64,000 bases of DNA from CAZJFH01 sp964545205 (GCA_964545205.1 CAZJFH010000017.1:1-64000), one strand, 5' to 3'. Positions 36,511-45,012 are shown, counted from the first letter of the stretch. Numbers and translations: made by a program. The notes: generated from the letters alone by a model not told the origin.

Positions 36511-36578
36511 GTCGTCCGTGCCGTACCCAGGCCTTCCAACCGCGACTAAACTGGACGTGTTTCGCCAGCGGGGGTCGC

Positions 36579-36950
36579 ATGTTCATCGCCGACAGCATTC
36601 TGGTTCAGGACATCGAACCGAGCGAACGCAATCGCGAGGCGCTGATGGCCGCCGCCCGGCTCGGCGGGCCGCGCCTGCAGCCGCAAGACGTGCAATGGGC
36701 GCGTTGGCTGGCGCGGGAGATGGAGGCTCTGCTCGACGGCTATCGGCAGCGTCGGGCGCAACGGCTGTCGCTGTGCGGCAGCGACCTGCAGCGGGCGGCG
36801 GTCGAGAGCATCTTCCGACTGGCCACCGAGCCGCTGGCGCGCGAGCACGCCGCCCTGCTGCAACGGATCGCCCTGGCGGGCCTCGACGGCCCGCCGACCA
36901 ACGTCGTGGCGTTGCCGCCATTCCTGCCGCGCAGGTCTCTGCGGCGTTAG
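36579..36950 (+). CDS. Hypothetical protein between kinase and regulator
   Basis: A 123-residue protein, mostly helical and Arg/Leu-rich, starting MFIADSILVQDIEPSERN. No membrane segment and no recognised domain. Its position between a hybrid kinase and a response regulator on the same strand suggests a part in that signalling set, but nothing in the sequence shows how. Confidence 0.55.
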   Translation: MFIADSILVQDIEPSERNREALMAAARLGGPRLQPQDVQWARWLAREMEALLDGYRQRRAQRLSLCGSDLQRAAVESIFRLATEPLAREHAALLQRIALAGLDGPPTNVVALPPFLPRRSLRR

Positions 36951-37014
36951 GATGCTTTCGCCGGTTGGGGCGACCGGTGTACCATGCGTTTTGGAAGTTC
37001 ACAGGGGCAGGAAA

Positions 37015-37644
37015 ATGCGCATCATCATTGCCGACGATCATGTCATGGTCCGCGAGGGCCTGCGTCCGTTTCTGGAGCGGCTCGAGGACGACGTGACGGT
37101 TCACGAAGCCGGCAGCCTGCCCGAGGTCATCGAACTGCTGGGCCGGGTCGGCCAGGTCGACCTGCTGGTCCTCGACCTGCGAATGCCGGGCATGGACGGG
37201 CTCGAGGGCCTGCGCCGGGTGCGCAGCGAATATCCCGACGTGCGCACGGTGATCCTGTCGTCGCTGGTCGACCGCGACCAGATGCTGGAGACCATCAACC
37301 TGGGCGCCGCCGGATACATCCCCAAGCACCTGTCGGGCGGCGCCATGATCTCGGCGCTGCGGCTGGTGCTGAGCGGCGAGCGCTTCCTGCCGTCGATGCT
37401 GCTGGCCCCCGAGGCGTCGCACGAGCAGCGCGCCGGCGGCTCGGGCGTCGCCGCCAAGCTGACCCCGCGCGAGCGCGAGGTGCTGACGCTGCTGCGCGAG
37501 GGCCTGCCGAACAAGGTGATCGCCAGCCGCCTCAATCTCAGCGAGGTGACGGTGAAATCGCACCTGTTCAGCATCTTCCGCAAGCTCGGCGTCCAGAACC
37601 GCGTCCAGGCGGCGCGGCGGCTGGTCGAGCTCGCCGAGGTCTGA
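37015..37644 (+). CDS. NarL/LuxR-family response regulator
   Basis: A 209-residue regulator starting MRIIIADDHVMVREG, with phosphoacceptor Asp54 in LLVLDLRMPGMDG and a C-terminal LuxR helix-turn-helix (LTPREREVLTLLREGLPNKV, then VTVKSHLFSIFRKLGVQNR). The ATG at 37015 follows CAGGAAA. The hybrid kinase at 33919 is the likely phosphodonor via its receiver domain or directly. It is clearly similar in layout to the regulator at 17767, which faces a related kinase. Confidence 0.88.
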   Translation: MRIIIADDHVMVREGLRPFLERLEDDVTVHEAGSLPEVIELLGRVGQVDLLVLDLRMPGMDGLEGLRRVRSEYPDVRTVILSSLVDRDQMLETINLGAAGYIPKHLSGGAMISALRLVLSGERFLPSMLLAPEASHEQRAGGSGVAAKLTPREREVLTLLREGLPNKVIASRLNLSEVTVKSHLFSIFRKLGVQNRVQAARRLVELAEV

Positions 37645-37687
37645 TCCGGCGCTTTCCCGGGCCGGCGCGAACGGCTAGGGTTGCCGC

Positions 37688-38203
37688 ATGAAGATCTTCG
37701 GCATCGCCGGCTGGAGCGGCAGCGGCAAGACCACCCTGATGCTCAAGCTGATCGCGGCGTTGCGCGCCCGCGGCGTGCGCGTCTCCAGCATCAAGCGCAC
37801 CCACCACACGGTCGAGGTCGACGAGCCCGACAGCGACAGCCGGCGCCTGCGGCAGGCCGGCGCCCACGAGGCGCTGATCGCCGGACCGCAACGCTGGGCG
37901 CTGATCCACGACCTGCGCGACGAGCCGGAGCCCAGGCTCGACGACGTGCTGCCGCGCTTCGCCGACTGCGACCTGCTGCTGGTCGAGGGCTTCAAGCGCA
38001 ACCCGCACCGCAAGCTGGAGGTCTACCGGCCCGCGATCGGCAAGCCGCTGCTGTGCGTCGACGATCCGAACATCGTCGCCGTGGCGACCACCAGCCGCGA
38101 CGACGCATTTCCCGTGCCGTCGCTCGACCTCGACGACGTCGACGCGATCGTCACGCTGATCCTGCGCGAGACCGGCCTGGACCGGCCGGCGCCTGTCGGG
38201 TGA
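37688..38203 (+). CDS. mobB: Molybdopterin-guanine dinucleotide biosynthesis protein B
   Basis: A 171-residue P-loop GTPase of the MobB family: Walker A GWSGSGKTTLM at residues 8-18, SIKRTHHTVEVDEPDSDSRR with the conserved His/Asp region, and LLLVEGFKRNPHRKLEVYR. MobB assists guanylation of molybdopterin for bis-MGD enzymes such as nitrate or DMSO reductases and formate dehydrogenases. Its presence suggests that such enzymes exist elsewhere in the genome, as the cox enzyme here would use the cytosine form (MCD). No mobA is adjacent. Confidence 0.92.
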   Translation: MKIFGIAGWSGSGKTTLMLKLIAALRARGVRVSSIKRTHHTVEVDEPDSDSRRLRQAGAHEALIAGPQRWALIHDLRDEPEPRLDDVLPRFADCDLLLVEGFKRNPHRKLEVYRPAIGKPLLCVDDPNIVAVATTSRDDAFPVPSLDLDDVDAIVTLILRETGLDRPAPVG

Positions 38204-38235
38204 GGCTGCGGCTCTCGAATCGGTTCGGAAGCGGC

Positions 38236-38249
38236 TTGACTTCCGTCAA
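38236..38249 (+). promoter_or_regulatory. Perfect Crp/Fnr-type palindrome
   Basis: TTGAC-TTCC-GTCAA is a perfect dyad with the half-sites and 4-bp spacer expected for a DNR/NnrR/Crp-type regulator. It is centred about 46 bp before the ATG of the Crp/Fnr gene at 38289, which suits autoregulation or control by the paralogues at 29571 and 30284. Confidence 0.65.
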
Positions 38250-38288
38250 ACCGGTTATACCGTTGCCCGGCTAAGGTTTACTGGGCAA

Positions 38289-39002
38289 ATGGCGGCGAGG
38301 CGGACGGAATTGGACATCACCATAGGCGATCGGGACCTGATCCGGCGCGTCCCGTTGTTCGGCGATCTTGCCGACGAGACCCTGCAGGCGGTGGTCGGGG
38401 AAGGGGCGGTGTTCTCGTATCCGCGCAACACGGTGCTGTTCCACCAGGGCGACATGCCCGAATGCCTGCACATCGTGCTCGACGGCGAGATCGGCCTGAT
38501 CGCCGAGGGCGCCGGCGAGGAGACGGTGGTCGAGATCCTCAAGCCCGGCGAACTGTTCATCGCCGCCGCGGTGCTCACCGACCGGCCCTACCTGATGGGT
38601 GCCAAGGTGCTCAAGCCGGCGCGGCTGCTGCTGCTCGGCGCCGAGCAGTTCCGCCGTTCGCTGCGCGAGCAGCCGGATCTCGCCATCGCCATGCTGGCGG
38701 CGATGTCGCGCCACTTCCGCATGATGGTGCGCGAGGTCAAGCGGCTGAAGCTGAAATCCTCGGCGCAGCGGCTCGGGGTGTACCTGCTCGGCCTGACCGA
38801 GCAGACCGCCGGCCGCGTCGTCATGCGCCTGCCGCACGCCAAGTCGCTGATCGCCCAGCGCATCGGCATCCGCCCCGAGACCCTGTCGCGCCACTTCGCC
38901 ACGCTACAGGACGTCGGCGTCTGGGTGCGCGGCAGCGAGGTCGAGATCATGGACCTCGCCCGGCTGGCCCATTTCTGCCGCGACGAGGACGAGGTCGAGT
39001 AG
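38289..39002 (+). CDS. Crp/Fnr-family regulator 3, upstream of ubiTUV
   Basis: A 237-residue regulator: beta-roll (NTVLFHQGDMPECLHIVLDG), dimer helix (AMLAAMSRHFRMMVREVKRL) and recognition helix (AQRIGIRPETLSRHFATL). Only two cysteines (PEC, HFC), so no FNR-type cluster. It is preceded by a perfect TTGAC-N4-GTCAA box and followed 80 bp later by ubiT-ubiU-ubiV; in E. coli ubiUV are Fnr-activated, so this protein is a candidate local activator of anaerobic ubiquinone synthesis. Ligand unknown. Confidence 0.88.
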   Translation: MAARRTELDITIGDRDLIRRVPLFGDLADETLQAVVGEGAVFSYPRNTVLFHQGDMPECLHIVLDGEIGLIAEGAGEETVVEILKPGELFIAAAVLTDRPYLMGAKVLKPARLLLLGAEQFRRSLREQPDLAIAMLAAMSRHFRMMVREVKRLKLKSSAQRLGVYLLGLTEQTAGRVVMRLPHAKSLIAQRIGIRPETLSRHFATLQDVGVWVRGSEVEIMDLARLAHFCRDEDEVE

Positions 39003-39021
39003 GTCGCCGACCACGCGAGGC

Positions 39022-39049
39022 TTGACTTTTCGCCCCCTGCGGATAGTGA
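39022..39049 (+). promoter_or_regulatory. ubiT: Possible promoter before ubiT
   Basis: TTGACT at 39022-39027 is a good -35 match and also a Crp/Fnr half-site; a weak -10 (TAGTGA) follows after 16 bp. It lies 34 bp before the ubiT start. Support is modest. Confidence 0.25.
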
Positions 39050-39082
39050 CTAGCCCCTTGGAGTTGGTGAGGGAGTAGGGCG

Positions 39083-39703
39083 GTGGACGACGCGCTCCGG
39101 CGGGACGAACGCATCCTCGAGACCATGCTGGCCAGGCTGGCCATGATCGCGGCGCTGCCGCTGCCCAAGGGCATGCTGCAGCCGGCGCTGGACCTGATCG
39201 TCCGCGTCCTGGGCCGCCGCCATCCCGGCGCCTTCGCGCGCCTGGAGGAGCTGCCCGAATCGCACATCCTGGTCGACCCTGTCGACCTGCCGCTGGCGTT
39301 CATGATGCGGCTCGGTCCGGCCGGCGTCGCCTTGCGGCTGACCGCGCGCCAGGCCGGCGGCCACGACGCCGCGATCCGCGGCACCCTGGCCAACCTTCTC
39401 GACCTGCTGGAGGGGCGCATCGACGGCGACGCGCTGTTCTTCAGCCGCGACCTGACGATCGAAGGCGACACCGCGGCCGTGGTCGCCCTGCGCAATGCCG
39501 TCGACGGCGAGGACATCGACCTGGCCGAGGACGTCGCCGCCTTCCTGGGGCCGTTCGGACGCCTGCTGGCCCCGGCGCGCCAGGCGGCGGTGCGGGTGCA
39601 CGAGACCCTGTCCGACCTGCACGACCAGGTGCTGGCCCCGGCCAACCGGCGGATCGAGACCGTCGAACGCCGCCTGAACCGCCTCGAGAAGAACAGGACC
39701 TGA
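39083..39703 (+). CDS. ubiT: SCP2-domain ubiquinone biosynthesis protein UbiT
   Basis: A 206-residue protein with an SCP2 lipid-binding domain (about 45-150; VDPVDLPLAFMMRLGPAG, IDGDALFFSRDLTIEGDT). UbiT, with UbiU and UbiV, makes ubiquinone without oxygen in many Proteobacteria (E. coli YhbT-YhbU-YhbV). The start is GTG at 39083 after GAGGGAG. The gene is followed by ubiU after 5 bp, which makes the assignment secure. It probably acts at the membrane on hydrophobic quinone precursors. Confidence 0.9.
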   Translation: MDDALRRDERILETMLARLAMIAALPLPKGMLQPALDLIVRVLGRRHPGAFARLEELPESHILVDPVDLPLAFMMRLGPAGVALRLTARQAGGHDAAIRGTLANLLDLLEGRIDGDALFFSRDLTIEGDTAAVVALRNAVDGEDIDLAEDVAAFLGPFGRLLAPARQAAVRVHETLSDLHDQVLAPANRRIETVERRLNRLEKNRT

Positions 39704-39708
39704 GCGCC

Positions 39709-40692
39709 ATGGAACTGATCTGTCCGGCCGGCACGCTCGCCGCGCTGCGTGCCGCCGTCGATGCCGGGGCCGATTCCGTCTATTGCGGCTTTCGCGACGA
39801 AACCAACGCCCGCAACTTCCCCGGCCTCAACTTCTCGCGCGAGGAGCTGAAGGACGGCGTCGCCTACGCCCACGCCAAGGGCGCGCAGGTGTTCGTCGCC
39901 ATCAACACCTACATGGCCGCCGGCCGGCCCGAGTCGTGGTACGCCGCCGTCGACGACGCCAAGGCCTGCGGCGCCGACGCGGTGATCCTGGCCGATATCG
40001 GCCTGCTCGACTACGCGTCGAAGAAGCACGGCGACTCGTTGCGGCTGCACCTGTCGGTTCAGGCCTCGGCCTCGAACCCCGACGCCATCCGTTTCTACCA
40101 GGAATGCTTCGGCATCCGCCGGGTCGTGCTGCCGCGCGTGCTGACCATCCAGGACATCGCCAAGCTCAACCGCGAGATCGACATCGAGACCGAGGTCTTC
40201 GTGTTCGGCGGCATGTGCCCGATGGCCGAGGGGCGTTGCGCGCTGTCGTCCTACGCCACCGGCAATTCGCCCAATGTGCAGGGCGTGTGCTCGCCGGCCA
40301 GCCACGTGCGCTACGAGCGCCGCGACGGCGACCTGGTCTCGCGCCTGGGCGACTTCACCATCAACGTCTTCGAGGAGGACGAGCCGGCCGGCTATCCGAC
40401 GCTGTGCAAGGGCCGTTTCGTCGCCAACGGCAAGTCGGCCTATCTGTTCGAGGAGCCGACCAGCCTCAACGCCATCGACCTGCTGCCGGACCTGAAGGCG
40501 GCCGGCGTGATGGCGCTGAAGATCGAGGGCCGCCAGCGCGGCCGCGCCTACATCGCCGCGGTGGTCAAGAGCATCCGCGAGGCCGTCGACGCCTTCGACC
40601 GCACGGGCAAGGTGCCGTCGTCCAAGGTGTTGCAGGATCTGGCCGAGGGCCACACCGACACGACCGGCGCCTATTCGAAGAAGTGGCGCTAG
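39709..40692 (+). CDS. ubiU: O2-independent ubiquinone hydroxylase component UbiU (U32 family)
   Basis: A 327-residue U32-family protein. The four cysteines that hold the 4Fe-4S cluster in E. coli UbiU are present with the same spacing: Cys170 (FGGMC), Cys177 (EGRC), Cys194 (GVC) and Cys233 (TLCKGR). It begins MELICPAGTLAALRAAVDAG, typical of the family. With UbiV it forms the oxygen-independent hydroxylation complex of ubiquinone synthesis. Start 5 bp after ubiT. ubiV follows after 154 bp of repeat-rich spacer. Confidence 0.93.
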   Translation: MELICPAGTLAALRAAVDAGADSVYCGFRDETNARNFPGLNFSREELKDGVAYAHAKGAQVFVAINTYMAAGRPESWYAAVDDAKACGADAVILADIGLLDYASKKHGDSLRLHLSVQASASNPDAIRFYQECFGIRRVVLPRVLTIQDIAKLNREIDIETEVFVFGGMCPMAEGRCALSSYATGNSPNVQGVCSPASHVRYERRDGDLVSRLGDFTINVFEEDEPAGYPTLCKGRFVANGKSAYLFEEPTSLNAIDLLPDLKAAGVMALKIEGRQRGRAYIAAVVKSIREAVDAFDRTGKVPSSKVLQDLAEGHTDTTGAYSKKWR

Positions 40693-40700
40693 CATCTTCT

Positions 40701-40723
40701 CCCTCTCCCCTCGGGGGAGAGGG
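40701..40723. repeat. REP-like palindromic repeat, variant copy
   Basis: CCCTCTCCCC, TCG and GGGGAGAGGG form a 10-bp inverted repeat just after ubiU. It shares the CCCTCTCCC core with the copies at 7025 and 40799. Confidence 0.6.
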
Positions 40724-40798
40724 TCGGGGTGAGGGGGCGTCGACGCCTGACCGGGCGACGCGATCACCCTCACCCTCCCAGCCTTCGGCTGGGCCCCT

Positions 40799-40822
40799 CC
40801 CTCTCCCGCAGGCGGGAGAGGG
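40799..40822. repeat. REP-like palindromic repeat, copy 2
   Basis: CCCTCTCCCGC, AG and GCGGGAGAGGG repeat the core of the element at 7025-7050 almost exactly. Together with 40701-40723 and a CCCAGCC-TTC-GGCTGGG hairpin between them, it fills most of the ubiU-ubiV spacer. Confidence 0.7.
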
Positions 40823-40846
40823 GTTTCAAATGCAGAGGTTTCGCTG

Positions 40847-41779
40847 ATGGCCAAGAGCAAGAAGACGTCTCCCGCCGCCGTGCTGACCATGGGGCCGGTG
40901 CTGTTCAACTGGCAGCCGGAGCGCTGGCGCGACTTCTATTTCCGCGTCGCCGACGAGGCGCCGGTGACCACGGTGCATGTCGGCGAGATCGTCTGCTCGA
41001 AGCGGGCGCCGTTCCTGGCCGAGCACATCCCGGCGGTGATCGAGCGGCTGGCCGCCGCCGGCAAGGAGGTCGTGCTGAGCTCGCCGGCGCTGGTCACCAC
41101 CGACCGCGAGCGCCAGGGCGTCGCCGAGCTGATCGCCGCGGCCGAGTACCTGATCGAGGCCAACGACGTCGGCGCCCTGCGGGCGCTGTCGGGCAAGCGG
41201 CACGCCATCGGGCCGCTGGTCAACGTCTACAACGAGCCGGCGCTGAACTGGATGGCCGACAACGGCGCCTTCCGCGTCTGCCTGCCGCCCGAGTTGACCC
41301 GCGAGGCGATCGCCGCCATCGCCGGCGCCGGCACCGCCCGCGGCGTCGAGATGGAGGTGATGGTGTTCGGTCGGCTGCCGCTGGCGATCTCGGCGCGCTG
41401 CTACCACGCCCGCGCCCACGGCCTGCACAAGGACGGCTGCCAGTTCATCTGCGGCCAGGACGACGACGGCATGACCGTGACGACGCTCGACGGCGAGCCG
41501 TTCCTGGCCGTCAACGGCACCCAGACCCTGTCGCAGACCTACAACGCCCTGCTGGCCGAGCTGTCGGACCTGCAGGCGCTGGGGGTGAGCCGCTTCCGGC
41601 TGTCGCCGCACAGCTTCGACATGGTGGCGGTGGCCGAACTGTTCCGCGCCGTCCTCGACGGCCGCATCGACGCCCGGGAGGCGACGGCCAGGCTGGCCGA
41701 GACGGTCGGCGAAGCCGGCCTGTCCAACGGCTTCTACCAGGGCCGCCCCGGCGTCGAGTTCATGGAATCGGCGGAGTAG
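40847..41779 (+). CDS. ubiV: O2-independent ubiquinone hydroxylase component UbiV (U32 family)
   Basis: A 310-residue U32-family protein. Cluster cysteines match UbiV: Cys50 (GEIVCSKR), then Cys185, Cys198 and Cys202 in ARCYHARAHGLHKDGCQF and ICGQD, with the 13- and 4-residue spacing of the E. coli protein. It partners UbiU. The separation from ubiU by 154 bp of palindromic repeats is unusual for a pair needed in one complex. It converges on the sensor kinase gene at 41809. Confidence 0.93.
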   Translation: MAKSKKTSPAAVLTMGPVLFNWQPERWRDFYFRVADEAPVTTVHVGEIVCSKRAPFLAEHIPAVIERLAAAGKEVVLSSPALVTTDRERQGVAELIAAAEYLIEANDVGALRALSGKRHAIGPLVNVYNEPALNWMADNGAFRVCLPPELTREAIAAIAGAGTARGVEMEVMVFGRLPLAISARCYHARAHGLHKDGCQFICGQDDDGMTVTTLDGEPFLAVNGTQTLSQTYNALLAELSDLQALGVSRFRLSPHSFDMVAVAELFRAVLDGRIDAREATARLAETVGEAGLSNGFYQGRPGVEFMESAE

Positions 41780-41808
41780 GGGCGCCCTTTAAACATCCCG
41801 CGCGATTC

Positions 41809-43983
41809 CTAGACCAGTTCGCTGTCGCGGGTCTTCTTGTCGGGCGTCGGCATCGAGGCCGGGTCGAAGATGACCCGGCTCGCCGGCAGGTGGACGGTGG
41901 CGGTGGTGCCCTTGCCGACCACGCTGGTCAGCTTCAGGGTGCCGCCGTGCAGCTCGATCAGGGTCTTGGAGATCGGCAGGCCCAGTCCGGTGCCCTCGTA
42001 CTTGCGGTGCAGCGCGCTGTCGACCTGGCCGAAGCGTTCCAGCGCCTTGGGGATGTCGGCGGGCTTCATGCCGATGCCGGTGTCGGCGACGACGATGTCC
42101 AGGCTGCCGTCCTCCAGCAGTTTGGCGCTGATCGACACCGAGCCGCCGGGCTGGGTGAACTTGACGGCGTTCGAGATGATGTTGAGCAGCACCTGCTTGT
42201 AGCGCAGGGCGTCGACGTGCAGGTAGGGCAGGGCGCCGAAATCGTCGCCGGTCTCGCCGGCCAGCAGCTTGATGCCGCGTGCGTCGGCGCGCTCCTTGGC
42301 GATGATCAGCACCGGCGCCATCAGATCGGCGACGCGCACCGTCTCCTCGTACAGGTTCACGCGGCCGGCCTCGAGCTTCGAGAAGTCCAGGATGTCGTTG
42401 ATGATGCCGAGCAGATGCTTGGCCGAGTCCTGGATGGCGTGCGAGTACTCCTGGTATTTCGGATTGGCGTGGCTGCCGAACAGCTCCATGGTCATGACTT
42501 CGGCGAAGCCGATGATGGCGTTCAGCGGCGTGCGCAGTTCGTGGCTCATGTTGGCCAGGAATTCGGACTTGGCGCGGTTGGCGATCTCGGCCTGGCGCTT
42601 GGCGTCGACCAGCGCCGCGGCCGATTTCTTCTGCTCGGTTATGTCTTCCTTGATGGCGATGAAGTGCGTGGTCTCGCCCTTCTCGTTCTTCATCGCCGAG
42701 ACGGCCTCGAACTCCCAGTACAGGTCGCCGTTCTTGCGCTTGTTCAGCATCTCGCCGAACCATTCGCGACCCTGCAGCAGCGCGTCCCACAGATCGCGGT
42801 ATACCTCGACCGGGGTCTGGCCCGACTTGAACAGCCGCGGCGTCGCGCCGATGATCTCGCCGAGCTCGAAGCCCGAGACCTCGGCGCAGCGGCGGTTGGC
42901 GTATTCGATGACGCCGCTGGTGTTGGTGATCACGATCGACAGCGGGCTGTGCTCGATCGCGAAGTAGAAGGTGCGCAGCCGGTCCTCGAGCGCCTTGCGG
43001 TCGGTGATGTCGCGCAGACTGGCGATGCACTGCAGGTTGCCGGCGAACTCGAAGATGTAGAGCGAGACGTCGAAGATCAGAACCCCGCCTTCGCCGGTGT
43101 TGTGCACCAGTTCCAGGCGTCGGGTGCGCGAGCCGAACAGCCCCTCGATGGCGGCGACCTCGGGCAGGACGTCGGCCATCGAGCGGCCGACGAGCTGGTC
43201 GGCGCTGCGCTTGGTCATCGCCTCGAAGGTCGAGTTGGCGTAGCGGATCACCAGCTCGTCGTCGAAGGTCACGACGCCGTCGCCGACGTTGTTCATCATC
43301 GAGCGGTGATAGTTCTCGATATGCTCGAGCTGCTTGATCTTGGTCCCGACCTCGTTGACCAGCGGTCGGAAGACCTTCACGCCGGAGAACAGAAGCAGCA
43401 TGATGGTCAGCGACTCGCCGACGATGGCGAAAATCTGCAGCCAGCGCAGGCGCTGTTCGGCGACGCGCTCGAAATGCTGCATCGAGGTCTCGATGTCGAA
43501 CATCAGCGACACGGTCGCCTGTTCCATCAGCACGTTGCTGAGCCGCCGCGCCAGGTCCATGTTGCCGTCCCGGTAGGCGGCGAGAACCTCCTGGGCGTCG
43601 GCCATGTAGCCGCGCACCGCCCTGTCGAGCCGGCTGCTGTGGGCCTCGGCCTCGGCGTCGATGGACCACCAGCCCCACAGCCCGAACAGCACGCTCTTGT
43701 TGAGGCCCTTCTGAACGTAGGCGTGGACCTCGGCAAGCTGGTCGATCGACTCGGCCATCCGCGCCCGCCGCTCCTCGCGGTTGTCGCGCGACAGCAGTTC
43801 GGCGTCCAGGGCGATGCGGGTCACCAGCATGCGCTGGCGGCCGCTCTGGTTGACGATGTCGGCGCCGATCTGGGTGCGCAGCAGCTCCTGGAACACGAAG
43901 AAGGCCACCAGCGACGCGACCAGGATCAGGCCAAGGACCAGGATGTACTTGCGGGCCAGGACTTGCGAAAGCGACTTCGTCAT
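41809..43983 (-). CDS. Membrane PAS-PAS histidine kinase with NarX/PilJ-like P-box
   Basis: A 724-residue sensor kinase. First transmembrane helix at 13-31, then a periplasmic part starting VNQSGRQRMLVTRIAL (residues 44-59), which resembles the nitrate-binding P-box of NarX/NarQ and PilJ-type domains; second transmembrane helix near 183-205. Two PAS domains follow (DGVVTFDDELVIRYANSTFE; SPLSIVITNTSGVIEYANRR), then HisKA (FLANMSHELRTPLNAIIGF) and HATPase_c (DTGIGM, GTGLGLPISKTL). No receiver domain and no adjacent regulator. A nitrate or nitrite signal is plausible but inferred. Confidence 0.87.
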   Translation of the reverse strand: MTKSLSQVLARKYILVLGLILVASLVAFFVFQELLRTQIGADIVNQSGRQRMLVTRIALDAELLSRDNREERRARMAESIDQLAEVHAYVQKGLNKSVLFGLWGWWSIDAEAEAHSSRLDRAVRGYMADAQEVLAAYRDGNMDLARRLSNVLMEQATVSLMFDIETSMQHFERVAEQRLRWLQIFAIVGESLTIMLLLFSGVKVFRPLVNEVGTKIKQLEHIENYHRSMMNNVGDGVVTFDDELVIRYANSTFEAMTKRSADQLVGRSMADVLPEVAAIEGLFGSRTRRLELVHNTGEGGVLIFDVSLYIFEFAGNLQCIASLRDITDRKALEDRLRTFYFAIEHSPLSIVITNTSGVIEYANRRCAEVSGFELGEIIGATPRLFKSGQTPVEVYRDLWDALLQGREWFGEMLNKRKNGDLYWEFEAVSAMKNEKGETTHFIAIKEDITEQKKSAAALVDAKRQAEIANRAKSEFLANMSHELRTPLNAIIGFAEVMTMELFGSHANPKYQEYSHAIQDSAKHLLGIINDILDFSKLEAGRVNLYEETVRVADLMAPVLIIAKERADARGIKLLAGETGDDFGALPYLHVDALRYKQVLLNIISNAVKFTQPGGSVSISAKLLEDGSLDIVVADTGIGMKPADIPKALERFGQVDSALHRKYEGTGLGLPISKTLIELHGGTLKLTSVVGKGTTATVHLPASRVIFDPASMPTPDKKTRDSELV

Positions 43984-44085
43984 CCGCGCGGCCCCGCGTC
44001 GGCGCGCAACGGCACCGGGCGCGACAGACGCCGCGCCCGGAACGATTCCAAACTGATATCGCTAACGAACGTCATGCCTGCGTCA

Positions 44086-45012
44086 TCAGCCGCCTGCCGA
44101 CAATTCCCGGTGCGCCCGCGCGATCGCGTCCTTCAGCACCTCGGGCTTGAGGGTCAGCATCTGCTCGTTGAACAGGACCGCCTTCAGCCAGGCGTAGGAC
44201 AGTTCCAACAGCGCCTCGTCGCTGGTGCGGCACTCCTCGACGAATTCGGCCGGCACGTCGTATTTCTGCAGGAAGCTCGATTCGAAGACGAACTTGCGGA
44301 AGGCGTCCATGTCGGTGGTCGCCATGAAGAACATGCGCTGGGTCTGGGGCGTCGGCTTCTTGCCGCCGGGGCCGCCGATGCCGCTCCACGACGCCATCTT
44401 CATCAGCAGGTCGATCCAGCCGCGGATGTGGTCGGCGTAGTCGTCGGCGCCCTGTTCGGCACGGAACTGGGCGACGCTCTGGCTGTGCTTCTCGCCGTGG
44501 CCCAGGCAGTGCTCTTCCTTGACCAGGAAGTGGAAGTCCTCCTTCTTCTCGGCGTCCTTCATCTTCATCGACACCAGGCCGAGCGGGTAGAAGCGGCAGG
44601 TCGCCGGCCGGTCGGCATAGACGGTGCAGCCCTCGTCGGTGACGAACGGGCAGCCGCCGCGGCCGTCCTCGCCGCCCATCTTCAGCTTGGCCACCGGCAG
44701 GTCGGTCTTCTCGAAATAGGCCGGCACGGTGTACCGGACCAGGAAGTCGGCCGCCGTCGTCTCCAGGCGCCGCGACAGCCGCACGATGTCGTAAGGCGTC
44801 AGCGTGATGTCGGCGCCGTGGCAGCACGCGTTCCAGCACGACAGCCCCTTGTGGCACCGGAACTCGAAGCTGTCGCCCGCGTCGAGCCGCGTCGGCGTGA
44901 CCGGGAACGCCCGGGTGAACATCTCGACCTGTTCCTCGGCCGGTTGCGGGCGCTTGGCCTCGAGGTCCATCTCGGCCAGTTCGATCTCTTCGTCGTCGTG
45001 ATGCTGGGTCAT
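44086..45012 (-). CDS. YkgJ-family cysteine-cluster protein
   Basis: About 308 residues from the ATG at 45012, which follows GGAAGAG. Cysteine-rich core near residues 53-130: CHKGLSCWNACCHG, GGCPFVTDEGCTVYADRPAT and CRFYPLG, the pattern of the YkgJ zinc/iron-binding family; function is unknown for most members. The C-terminal 150 residues are helical. The acidic N-terminus (DDEEIELAEMD) is probably disordered. It is transcribed toward the sensor kinase gene with 100 bp between them. Confidence 0.8.
   Translation of the reverse strand: MTQHHDDEEIELAEMDLEAKRPQPAEEQVEMFTRAFPVTPTRLDAGDSFEFRCHKGLSCWNACCHGADITLTPYDIVRLSRRLETTAADFLVRYTVPAYFEKTDLPVAKLKMGGEDGRGGCPFVTDEGCTVYADRPATCRFYPLGLVSMKMKDAEKKEDFHFLVKEEHCLGHGEKHSQSVAQFRAEQGADDYADHIRGWIDLLMKMASWSGIGGPGGKKPTPQTQRMFFMATTDMDAFRKFVFESSFLQKYDVPAEFVEECRTSDEALLELSYAWLKAVLFNEQMLTLKPEVLKDAIARAHRELSAGG

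Noticed and set aside
29571..39002. The three Crp/Fnr proteins as oxygen-sensing FNR
   Set aside because: None has the N-terminal cysteine set needed for the 4Fe-4S cluster, so the FNR name is not justified.
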